DNA of 7,918 bases from Candidatus Woesebacteria bacterium (GTDB lineage: Bacteria; Patescibacteriota; Microgenomatia; UBA10105; UBA927). The stretch is taken from contig JAGVFE010000125.1 in assembly GCA_020057765.1 (NCBI GenBank), forward strand, positions 1-7,918, given 5' to 3'. A model generated the notes under the pieces. The model ran no database searches. It was not told the origin of the DNA and was given only the letters and a program-made list of their open reading frames with translations. The position numbers and the translations under genes were made by a program. Each line of letters starts with the position of its first letter. Positions within the stretch are counted from its first letter, which is position 1. Below are positions 1-5,033 of the stretch, piece by piece.

Positions 1-120
1 GAAGAGGCGGGTGGAACGATGATTTCTCTAGTTGAGCCATTTTCTATTTTTCATCAAACCGAAGTGTTGACTGGAAATAAAGATATCGTTACGAGGGCGG
101 CAGATTTGTTACGTTTATAA
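1..120 (+). CDS. C-terminal fragment, inositol-monophosphatase-like protein (partial, 5' end outside window)
   Basis: The frame is open from base 1 and stops at TAA 118-120, giving the last 39 residues of a protein whose start lies outside the window. The fragment begins EEAGGTMISL and ends with VLTGNKDIVTRAADLL. An EAGG motif followed about 25 residues later by a 'G-x-x-D-I-V ... LL' ending is the pattern of the C-terminal lobe of inositol-monophosphatase-family phosphatases (IMPase, FBPase IV, CysQ), which hydrolyse small phosphate esters with Mg2+. The catalytic Asp/Glu motifs would be upstream and cannot be seen. The family call is recognition from a short tail only; the partial ORF itself is fairly secure. 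No terminator is visible after the stop. Confidence 0.5.
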   Translation, partial: EEAGGTMISLVEPFSIFHQTEVLTGNKDIVTRAADLLRL

Positions 121-160
121 TAGGTTATAACTTTGTAAATGGTTCTCCGCCAGTTAGAAA

Positions 161-298
161 ATGAAGCAGTTGGCTCGCCAGCTGATTACAAAAATCCCAT
201 GGCCGCTTGATCAGCTGCCGAAAAATACCATTCCGTACATCAGAATTGCCATTGAAAAGTGGCTGACGAAACTCGTGTATTCTGAAAAAGGATGGTGA
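161..298 (+). CDS. small hypothetical protein, 45 aa
   Basis: ATG 161 to TGA 296-298 encodes 45 residues beginning MKQLARQLITKIPWPLDQLP and ending YSEKGW. An in-frame TAG at 155-157 rules out an upstream extension. The product is basic, with hydrophobic/aromatic positions spaced as in two short amphipathic helices (residues 2-11 and about 24-41), and has no signal peptide or obvious TM segment. The upstream sequence has no good Shine-Dalgarno (CAGTTAGAAA before the ATG), which weakens the call. A shorter ORF opens at ATG 139 in another frame but ends after 23 codons. I do not recognise the family. The amino-acid composition looks protein-like rather than random, but at this length it could be a chance ORF or a decayed remnant. 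Confidence 0.35.
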   Translation: MKQLARQLITKIPWPLDQLPKNTIPYIRIAIEKWLTKLVYSEKGW

Positions 299-310
299 TA
301 CTAGTATAGT
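282..310 (+). promoter_or_regulatory. candidate promoter for the 42-aa membrane protein
   Basis: A TATAGT hexamer at 305-310 lies 17 bp downstream of CTGAAA (282-287), which matches the TTGACA -35 consensus at 4 of 6 positions. Transcription would start near 317, just ahead of the Shine-Dalgarno at 321-330. The same octamer, TATAGTAG, recurs at the vapB promoter (492-499). Confidence 0.4.
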
Positions 311-336
311 AGAAAGAAAGAAGGAGGTGAACAAGT

Positions 337-465
337 ATGATGGGATGGAATTATGGCGGCATGATGACTGGCTGGGGATCGCTGGGCTTCATTTTTTCTT
401 TGGTGGTTCTTGTCGATCTGGTCCTTTTGGGTTTGTGGCTATGGAAGCAGTTGCAGAAAAAGTAA
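337..465 (+). CDS. small Met/Gly/Trp-rich single-TM membrane protein, 42 aa
   Basis: ATG 337 to TAA 463-465 encodes 42 residues. It is preceded by a near-perfect Shine-Dalgarno, AAGGAGGTGA at 321-330, six bases before the ATG, which is strong support for a translated gene despite its size. The N-terminus MMGWNYGGMMTGWG is rich in Met, Gly, Trp and aromatic residues. It is followed by a hydrophobic stretch (about residues 15-36, containing one Asp at position 27) and a basic tail, WKQLQKK. The layout is that of a one-pass inner-membrane peptide with the basic end in the cytoplasm. Similar short 'MMGWG...' peptides occur in bacteria, some carrying a C-terminal SHOCT domain, which is absent here. 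The three or four Met residues could bind soft metals, but that is speculation. The stop overlaps the first vapB operator-like box. Confidence 0.7.
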   Translation: MMGWNYGGMMTGWGSLGFIFSLVVLVDLVLLGLWLWKQLQKK

Positions 466-506
466 CACTTGACAAATAAGTAATACTTTACTATAGTAGT
501 GTTACT
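461..506 (+). promoter_or_regulatory. vapB promoter with three 9-bp operator-like boxes
   Basis: TTGACA (469-474) and TATAGT (492-497) are separated by exactly 17 bp, a near-consensus sigma70-type promoter. Three related 9-mers overlap it: AGTAACACT (461-469), AGTAATACT (479-487) and AGTGTTACT (498-506). The outer two are perfect inverted repeats of each other, and the middle box is an odd-length palindrome one base different from the first. Box starts are 18 and 19 bp apart. The arrangement covers the -35, spacer and start site, as expected for autorepression by the antitoxin or toxin-antitoxin complex. The start site should fall at about 504-507, so the mRNA would be leaderless or nearly so. 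Confidence 0.75.
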
Positions 507-758
507 ATGCAACTATACTCCACGGTAACGCAGAAGGGTCAGGTTCTTATCCCTAAAGAGATTCGCGATGCCACAGGGATTACCCCTAGGGGTCGCGTGC
601 AGCTGTTTTTGCGGGGACGCCGCGTCATGCTGGTACCGGTAGCTCGTGTTGAGCGTATGCTTGGATTTATTCCTACCAAACGGCATTTCACCGAACGGGA
701 TTTTGCTAAAGCAGTTGAGCGTGAATCCCTCGCGCGACTGAAGAAAAAGTTTCAATAA
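507..758 (+). CDS. vapB: AbrB/MazE-like (VapB-type) antitoxin, 83 aa
   Basis: This is an 83-residue protein opening MQLYSTVTQKGQVLIPKEIR. The pattern 'T-x-K-G-Q-V-x-I-P-K-x-I-R-x-x-x-G' (residues 8-24) is the swapped-hairpin AbrB/SpoVT DNA-binding domain, followed by RGRVQLFLRGRRVMLVPV, which completes the beta-barrel. The tail (residues 50-83, rich in Lys/Arg/Glu, ending KKKFQ) is the expected toxin-binding segment. The domain dimerises to bind operator DNA while the tail blocks the PIN RNase encoded 4 bp downstream. No Shine-Dalgarno precedes ATG 507, which sits 9 bases after the -10 hexamer; initiation is probably leaderless. The promoter boxes at 461-506 are the likely autoregulatory target. 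The AbrB-family call is firm; pairing as VapB rests on the neighbour. Confidence 0.88.
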   Translation: MQLYSTVTQKGQVLIPKEIRDATGITPRGRVQLFLRGRRVMLVPVARVERMLGFIPTKRHFTERDFAKAVERESLARLKKKFQ

Positions 759-762
759 TTCT

Positions 763-1149
763 ATGTTGGTTATTCTGGATACGAGCGTTTTGGTGCGGTA
801 TTTTACCGGCGACTACAAAAAGAAAGCAGCTCTTGTGGCAAAACTTCTCATTTCTGACGAGGATTTGTCTGTTCCGGATGTAGTGTTTGTCGAGCTTGAG
901 TATGTATTGCGAAAGCTGTATCAAGGAACGCGTCATCAAGTCGTTGAGGCGTATCGCTTTATTGCTTCGGAGAAAAACGTGCTGATTTCCAAAGAAGTTC
1001 GTCAGGCTATTGAACTGTTTGCAACAACGGCGCTCAGCATGGCTGATTGCATTGTTGCCGCCACAGCCCAGCACGGAAAACTGGCTAGTTTTGATAAAGA
1101 ATTGATACGGAAAGCGCGAGCAGAATCTTATTGGAAGACAGGGGCATAA
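763..1149 (+). CDS. vapC: PIN-domain ribonuclease toxin (VapC-type), 128 aa
   Basis: This 128-residue protein has PIN-domain layout and length. The acidic metal-binding residues are visible: D6 in VILDTSVLV, E44 in VFVELEYVL, D95 in SMADCIVAATA and D111 in SFDKEL. PIN toxins are Mg2+-dependent endoribonucleases, usually cutting tRNA or rRNA to halt translation until the antitoxin is restored. ATG 763 follows the antitoxin stop (756-758) by 4 bp, so the two genes form one transcript and are probably translationally coupled; no separate ribosome-binding site is seen. All four acidic residues are intact, so the toxin is predicted to be active. The substrate cannot be read from sequence. Confidence 0.9.
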   Translation: MLVILDTSVLVRYFTGDYKKKAALVAKLLISDEDLSVPDVVFVELEYVLRKLYQGTRHQVVEAYRFIASEKNVLISKEVRQAIELFATTALSMADCIVAATAQHGKLASFDKELIRKARAESYWKTGA

Positions 1150-1159
1150 GTGCTATAAT
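1131..1159 (+). promoter_or_regulatory. promoter upstream of typA, extended -10
   Basis: TATAAT at 1154-1159 is preceded by TG-C (1151-1153), an extended -10, and lies 17 bp after TTGGAA (1131-1136), which matches TTGACA at 4 of 6 positions. The promoter overlaps the last codons of vapC. Transcription would begin near 1166 and give typA a leader of about 44 nt containing the 1175-1206 hairpin. Confidence 0.65.
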
Positions 1160-1174
1160 AAAAATGTCAGAATG

Positions 1175-1206
1175 TCCCGCGCGGCAGTTTCCGGCGGGAT
1201 TTTTTT
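1175..1206 (+). terminator. intrinsic terminator / possible attenuator between vapBC and typA
   Basis: TCCCGC (1175-1180) pairs with GCGGGA (1194-1199). An inner CGG/CCG pair (1182-1184 with 1191-1193) follows a one-base bulge, closing a six-base loop. Seven T residues follow (1200-1206). This is the form of a Rho-independent terminator. It can end the vapBC transcript, but it also lies downstream of the 1154 promoter and three bases before the typA ATG, so typA transcription must read through it. The right arm contains GGCGGG, the only purine-rich stretch that could act as a ribosome-binding site for typA. Confidence 0.65.
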
Positions 1207-1209
1207 AGT

Positions 1210-3039
1210 ATGGATATCAGAAATATTGCTATTATTGCCCACGTTGATCACGGCAAGACCACATTGGTTGACGGCATGCTCAAGCAGACTCATACGTTCC
1301 GCGATAACGAGGCGGAAATGGGACAAACGACGATCCTGGACAGTAGCGCCCTGGAACGCGAAAAGGGGATTACGATTCTGGCCAAAAATACGTCGGTCGT
1401 GTATAAAGACACGAAAATAAATATCATCGATACACCGGGTCATGCAGATTTTTCCGGGGAAGTTGAGCGGATCATCAATATGGCTGACGGGACAATTCTG
1501 GTTATTGACGCGGCAGAAGGACCCCTACCGCAGACGCAGTTTGTCCTCCAGCAGGCGATGGAACACAACCTGGCTATCATTGTGGTCATCAATAAAATTG
1601 ATCGCAAAGATGCCCGGCCAGCAGAAGTGCTTCATGAAACCGAAGAATTATTTTTGCATCTGGCTGCCCACGAGAGGCATTTAGATTTTCCTGTCTTGTA
1701 TGCCATTGGCCGTGAAGGGAAAGCTTGGAAAAATTATCCTAAAGATTTTCATGAACCCGCCACCCTTGAACCGCTGTTTGCTACGATTCTCAAGGTCATT
1801 CCCGAACCAAACACAGAGCCGGACAAACCATTCAAAATGCTCGTTTCCACGTTGGACTCTGATGCGCACAAAGGAAGTTTTGCCATTGGGAAAGTATCCC
1901 AAGGCATTGTCAGAAAAGGCGATACTGTCGTCCTTCTGGACGAACAAGAAAAGATGGGTACCTTTCGGATTGACGAAGTTTTTACCAGTGTCGGGCTCAA
2001 ACGCGTCCCTATAGAGGTCAGCGCGCCGGGCGACATCATTGCCATCACGGGAATTGAAGATATTGTCATAGGGCAGACGATTGCCGATCCGGCTGACGCA
2101 GTTGGATTTGCCACCATTACCGTGGAGGATCCGACACTTAAGATTTTTCTGTCTGCCAACACGTCACCTTTTGCCGGACGTGAAGGGAAATTTTGTACCG
2201 CCCGGCAGATCCAGGAGCGACTCATTCGCGAGAAAAAAACCAATATTGGTCTTAAAATTGACATTGTTGAAGGCGGATCCGGCTTTTTGGTTTCCGGACG
2301 TGGCGAACTTCATTTGGCAATTCTCTTAGAAACGCTTCGGCGTGAAGGCTACGAAATGCAGGCAGGAAAACCCGAAGTGATTCTTAAAACAATAGACGGA
2401 AAAACGCAAGAACCATACGAGGAAATGACCATAGAAATAGACAATGCGTTTATCGGGATTATTTCTGAGGATATGGGTAGACGCCGGGCAGAACTTGTCG
2501 ACACCTACACCAACGAACGGGGGATCACCAAAGTTTTGTATAAAATTTCGAGCCGGAATCTGTTGGGATTCCGCGGCGATGTTTTAACCAAAACCCGTGG
2601 CAACGGCATTTTTGCCAGCCGGTTCATTGGTTATTTTCCACTGTCTCCGCACATACCCAAACTCCGAAACGGGGTGCTGGTTGCTTTTGAGACGGGAAAA
2701 GCAACCGCCTATGCCCTCACGACTGTTCAGGAACGGGGGAAAGCCTTCATTGGCCCCAGTGTGCCGGTGTATGAAGGGATGGTTATTGGGGTTAATAATC
2801 GGCAGGAAGATATCGACGTGAATGTTTGCAAAACCAAAAAACTCACCAACGTTCACTCAGAAAATGCTGATATCGCAATACAGTTGGACCCACCGGTCGT
2901 CATGAGTATCGAGCAATGCCTCGACTTTTTAGCAGAAGATGAATTCCTCGAGATTACCCCACTGTCGTTGCGTTTGCGCAAGCGATATTTGAGCAAGATC
3001 GACCGCGTCCGCGCGGAACGAAAAAGCGGATCGATCTAA
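1210..3039 (+). CDS. typA: TypA/BipA ribosome-associated translational GTPase, 609 aa
   Basis: This is full length for TypA/BipA (the family is about 600-615 residues). G motifs appear in order: AHVDHGKTT (residues 10-18, P-loop), the switch-I threonine T55 in REKGITILAKN, DTPGHAD (74-80) and NKID (128-131). The fifth motif reads YAIGREG (164-170) where many homologues have YASA-x-x-G. EF-G-like domains II, III and V follow, including NSPFAGREGKF-like (here NTSPFAGREGKF) and VSGRGELHL signatures, and then the TypA-specific C-terminal domain ending in ITPLSLRLRKRYL. The protein binds the 70S ribosome at the EF-G site and helps 50S assembly, mostly under stress or low temperature in studied bacteria. 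ATG 1210 is fixed by the conserved N-terminus MDIRNIAIIAHVDHGKTT. No clear Shine-Dalgarno is present; see the leader hairpin. The gene is convergent with the Cys-rich gene, with 8 bp between stops. Confidence 0.97.
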   Translation: MDIRNIAIIAHVDHGKTTLVDGMLKQTHTFRDNEAEMGQTTILDSSALEREKGITILAKNTSVVYKDTKINIIDTPGHADFSGEVERIINMADGTILVIDAAEGPLPQTQFVLQQAMEHNLAIIVVINKIDRKDARPAEVLHETEELFLHLAAHERHLDFPVLYAIGREGKAWKNYPKDFHEPATLEPLFATILKVIPEPNTEPDKPFKMLVSTLDSDAHKGSFAIGKVSQGIVRKGDTVVLLDEQEKMGTFRIDEVFTSVGLKRVPIEVSAPGDIIAITGIEDIVIGQTIADPADAVGFATITVEDPTLKIFLSANTSPFAGREGKFCTARQIQERLIREKKTNIGLKIDIVEGGSGFLVSGRGELHLAILLETLRREGYEMQAGKPEVILKTIDGKTQEPYEEMTIEIDNAFIGIISEDMGRRRAELVDTYTNERGITKVLYKISSRNLLGFRGDVLTKTRGNGIFASRFIGYFPLSPHIPKLRNGVLVAFETGKATAYALTTVQERGKAFIGPSVPVYEGMVIGVNNRQEDIDVNVCKTKKLTNVHSENADIAIQLDPPVVMSIEQCLDFLAEDEFLEITPLSLRLRKRYLSKIDRVRAERKSGSI

Positions 3040-3049
3040 ATACCGCTTT
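3023..3049. terminator. weak hairpin spanning the convergent typA / Cys-rich gene stops
   Basis: AAAGCGG (3023-3029) and CCGCTTT (3043-3049) form a 7-bp stem with a 13-nt loop. The typA stop (3037-3039) lies in the loop, and the minus-strand stop (3048-3050) overlaps the right arm. On the minus strand the stem ends in five T residues; on the plus strand there is no T-run. It may terminate the minus-strand operon weakly. No better terminator is visible for typA. Confidence 0.35.
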
Positions 3050-4172
3050 ACGGAGTGGGCTGAGGATAATACGGCGGTTGGGGAGCGTAGGAAGGATAGG
3101 TTTGTGGCATATTTATTGGTGCATACGATGGATATGTCCGAAGTTTTTCTTCAGCTTTTTTGAATCCTGGGCACTTATCAGGATTGGTTTGGCAGTATGC
3201 TTTACATTCCTCCTCTGTCCGGCAACCAGTTGGGCCGACGAAGCCGGCAGATGGTGTGTCATATGATCCTCCGGCGGAAGATCGAAGTTCGCCGCCTGCA
3301 GGAGTAAATTCTGGTTTTCCTTGATATCCTGGGCATTCATCGGGATGTTCCTGACAATATTTTTTACATGATTCTTCGCCAGCGCACGGCGGGCGCACCG
3401 ATGGACCATTTTCATATCTCTCCCGTTGTCCCTCCTGCCGGTACTGTCCCTCTCCACGGTCAAAGCCGTGTTTTTTGGCAAACTCCATGCAGCGCTGGGG
3501 ATTTTTTTCGCAGATGGTTTTACATGACTCCATTGACTCACATCTGAGGTCTTCGCGTGCCTTTTTCATGATCTCTTCTTTGCGTCCTCGTTCTTGGGGG
3601 TCTTCTTTGTGGAGTCCGTGTTTTTTGGCAAACGCTTCGCACTTGCCCCGGTTTTGCTCACAAATTGCACGGCAACTTTCCATCGAGGTACATCCAAGCT
3701 CCGCTTGGGCACTCTGCATCACGAACTGACGTTTTTCTTCCGGGATACCATCGTCAGGCGGTTGCTCTATTTTATTGGCAAACCCCTTTTTCTTGGCAAA
3801 ATTCATGCACGTTTCGTAATTGTTGGGTTGTTCGCAAAAATCGCGGCACTGCTGGGGACCGGCGCAGTTGTTTAGTTCGGCAATGGGAAAGACGATGTTA
3901 TATTGTTTGGCTTTTGCTTCCATTTGTTGTTTTTCGACTTCGGACATTGTTGTAACACCCAAAACATTGGGTGGCGCTTTGTGTTTGGCATACGACCAGC
4001 AGGCGGCTTTGTTTTGGGGGATTTGGCAGTAGAGGTAACACTCACGCGCGTCGCGGCAGTTGCCTAGGTCGGCAATAGGGTAGGCGAGAGAATTTTGTGC
4101 GGCAACTTTCCCAACAAGGCCTGAAAGAGAAAGAATAAAGAGAACGGCAATAATCTTAAACAAGTTTTTCAT
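3048..4172 (-). CDS. secreted Cys-rich protein with six C-x5-C-x3-C-x6/8-C repeats, 374 aa
   Basis: Residues 1-25 form a signal peptide (KNLFK, a hydrophobic core, then V-A-A before Q26). The mature part carries six four-cysteine units: C39/45/49/58, C103/109/113/122, C161/167/171/178, C211/217/221/228, C263/269/273/280 and C317/323/327/334. All 24 cysteines of the protein lie in these units. Spacing is C-x5-C-x3-C-x8-C in units 1-2 and C-x5-C-x3-C-x6-C in units 3-6. Units 2-4 end in FAKKxG, units 5-6 in PGY/PGF. Linkers are charged (residues 185-205, 238-260), and the tail is Pro/Tyr-rich with TYPSYAP twice. Even cysteine numbers and export suggest disulfide-knotted or metal-binding modules on the cell surface. 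I do not recognise a named family. ATG 4172 follows the upstream gene's TAA by one base and has no Shine-Dalgarno, suggesting translational coupling. Confidence 0.88.
   Translation of the reverse strand: MKNLFKIIAVLFILSLSGLVGKVAAQNSLAYPIADLGNCRDARECYLYCQIPQNKAACWSYAKHKAPPNVLGVTTMSEVEKQQMEAKAKQYNIVFPIAELNNCAGPQQCRDFCEQPNNYETCMNFAKKKGFANKIEQPPDDGIPEEKRQFVMQSAQAELGCTSMESCRAICEQNRGKCEAFAKKHGLHKEDPQERGRKEEIMKKAREDLRCESMESCKTICEKNPQRCMEFAKKHGFDRGEGQYRQEGQRERYENGPSVRPPCAGEESCKKYCQEHPDECPGYQGKPEFTPAGGELRSSAGGSYDTPSAGFVGPTGCRTEEECKAYCQTNPDKCPGFKKAEEKLRTYPSYAPINMPQTYPSYAPQPPYYPQPTP
3171..4058 (-). repeat. region coding the six Cys-repeat units
   Basis: The first to last repeat cysteine span this stretch. 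Unit starts are 64, 58, 50, 52 and 54 codons apart. Units 3 and 4 are the closest pair (C-T/E-SMESC then FAKKHG), and an identical 18-mer occurs at 3466-3483 and 3616-3633, exactly 150 bp (50 codons) apart, encoding their FAKKHG ends. This points to tandem duplication within the gene, with units 3 and 4 the most recent copy pair. Confidence 0.8.
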
Positions 4173-4173
4173 A

Positions 4174-4479
4174 TTATTTCAGTGTTTCAAACGGGTTTTG
4201 GTACGCTTGACCTGCTGATGACGTTGATCCAAATGGATTTTGATACGGCGTTGGTGTCGGTTCGGCGAATAGGCCACTGACCACAGTCGTTGTATTGGCA
4301 CTACTAAAGCCGGACGTTGGTTTTTCTGCAAACGGATTGGTGAAAGACGAAGGGAGGGACGTTGCTGTTTCTGCTTTGGTTTCTTCCTTTGCTTTTACCG
4401 CGGTGTAAGCTACGTACGCACCACCACTAACGAGCAGCACGATAACCAGGAGCCCAAAAGCAATAAAGAATTTTTTCAT
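4174..4479 (-). CDS. small membrane-anchored low-complexity protein with NPF motifs, 101 aa
   Basis: Residues 1-28 (MKKFFIAFGLLVIVLLVSGG then AYVAYTAV) form a signal anchor or single TM helix. The rest is a Ser/Thr/Pro-rich extracytoplasmic tail with no cysteine. NPF recurs three times, in SFTNPFAEKP, PYQNPFGSTS and AYQNPFETLK. The product is probably disordered. It is the first gene of a two-gene operon: its TAA (4174-4176) is one base from the ATG of the Cys-rich secreted protein, so the two are made together and may act together at the envelope. The ATG lies 6 nt after a TATTAT hexamer, hinting at a leaderless mRNA, although GAGG immediately before the ATG is also present (too close for an ordinary Shine-Dalgarno). 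Family not recognised. Confidence 0.75.
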   Translation of the reverse strand: MKKFFIAFGLLVIVLLVSGGAYVAYTAVKAKEETKAETATSLPSSFTNPFAEKPTSGFSSANTTTVVSGLFAEPTPTPYQNPFGSTSSAGQAYQNPFETLK

Positions 4480-4485
4480 TCCTCT

Positions 4486-4520
4486 ATAATAGGTATGACA
4501 TTGAATAGGGCATATGTCAA
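4486..4520 (-). promoter_or_regulatory. candidate promoter of the NPF/Cys-rich operon
   Basis: Reading the minus strand, TTGACA lies at 4520-4515 and TATTAT at 4491-4486, six bases before the ATG. The 23-bp gap between them is too long for a normal sigma70 pair, so either the -10 stands alone or CATACC (4497-4492, 17 bp from TTGACA, a poor match) is used. A 6-bp inverted repeat (TGACAT 4496-4501, ATGTCA 4514-4519) overlaps it. The 94-bp interval 4480-4573 otherwise holds nothing I can identify, and I see no terminator for the gene ending at 4574. Confidence 0.4.
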
Positions 4521-4573
4521 GATGGTTTCAAATCGCTTGGGCGGACAGTCGGGGAAAAACTATCATCGTGCTT

Positions 4574-4993
4574 TTAGATTTTAATCCGATAGCGCTTGGT
4601 GTTGGCGCCGCCGGAAGATGGTTGTGTCTTGATGGTGAGGGTGGCGCCGGTGATGTTGTAGTGCGGGGTGCAGACGCTTTTGCTGCACGTGCCAAAGTAA
4701 AGGTCGCGGGAGTCGCTTGCTTGACCGGTTGGAATAATTGATCCGATGACGCCCTGCGCAATGCCCTGCGCAGAATAACTGAGCTCGTACGTTACTTTTT
4801 TAGCCCGGTTGAGATTACGAAACGTGACCACGACGCTGTTGGTAGCCCGTGAGAGCCGGGCAGTCGAATAGCCGCTGGCGGCAACAACAGGAGTACCTTT
4901 TTTGACCACCCGCGGTTTAGCCGCCAATACTTTACTAGTGCACGATAAAAAAAGAACGGTTGCTAGAGTAAAAGCAAGGAGACGAGAGGACAT
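4574..4993 (-). CDS. secreted hypothetical protein, 139 aa
   Basis: The chosen start is ATG 4993 (MSSRLLAFTLATVLFLSC), giving a signal peptide with likely cleavage near V-L-A-A (22-25). The frame stays open further upstream, but the extra 67 residues would overlap the divergent gene at 5034 and bury the signal peptide. LSC (residues 16-18) weakly resembles a lipobox, but -3 is Phe, so signal peptidase I is more likely. The mature region alternates hydrophobic and polar residues like beta strands (VVVTFRNL, KVTYELSYS, ATLTIKTQ, RYRIKI), suggesting a small beta-sandwich. Cys103 and Cys108 (GTCSKSVC) may form a disulfide. ELSYSAQGIAQGVIGSI and FGTCSKSVC look like conserved-family signatures, but I cannot name the family. 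A TATAAT lies 6 nt before the ATG. Confidence 0.8.
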   Translation of the reverse strand: MSSRLLAFTLATVLFLSCTSKVLAAKPRVVKKGTPVVAASGYSTARLSRATNSVVVTFRNLNRAKKVTYELSYSAQGIAQGVIGSIIPTGQASDSRDLYFGTCSKSVCTPHYNITGATLTIKTQPSSGGANTKRYRIKI

Positions 4994-4999
4994 GAAACT

Positions 5000-5008
5000 A
5001 TTATACCA
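5000..5008 (-). promoter_or_regulatory. extended -10 promoter for the secreted protein (leaderless)
   Basis: On the minus strand TGG-TATAAT reads from 5008 to 5000, a consensus extended -10, ending six bases before ATG 4993. No -35 of quality is present at 16-18 bp. Transcription would begin at or next to the start codon. Confidence 0.65.
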
Positions 5009-5018
5009 AAAGATTGCA

Positions 5019-5027
5019 TGATATACT
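5019..5027 (+). promoter_or_regulatory. extended -10 promoter for the 5034 gene (leaderless)
   Basis: TGA-TATACT at 5019-5027 is an extended -10 ending six bases before ATG 5034. The expected -35 position (4999-5004) reads TATTAT and overlaps the -10 of the opposite promoter, so the two divergent promoters share DNA. Confidence 0.65.
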
Positions 5028-5033
5028 TGTTTT

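Noticed and set aside
706..1074. 122-codon minus-strand frame overlapping vapB/vapC
   Set aside because: Antisense shadow of a toxin with all four catalytic acids and an antitoxin with a clear AbrB motif; no ribosome-binding site and no recognisable protein.
1172..1420. 82-codon plus-strand frame starting in the typA leader
   Set aside because: It is a frame shadow of typA, beginning inside the terminator hairpin; its protein is Trp/Arg/Ser-rich with no family features.
1749..2264. 171-codon minus-strand open frame
   Set aside because: It lies wholly inside typA, whose plus-strand protein is conserved from end to end; the minus translation is Ser/Arg/Pro-rich and motif-free.
1210..3039. UGA recoding to glycine as in Gracilibacteria/SR1
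   Set aside because: No in-frame TGA occurs in typA and the Gly positions use ordinary codons; TGA serves as the stop of the distal antitoxin and toxin.
3078..4032. Several plus-strand frames opposite the Cys-rich gene
   Set aside because: The minus strand has the signal peptide and six regular Cys modules; the plus frames overlap each other and contain no motifs.
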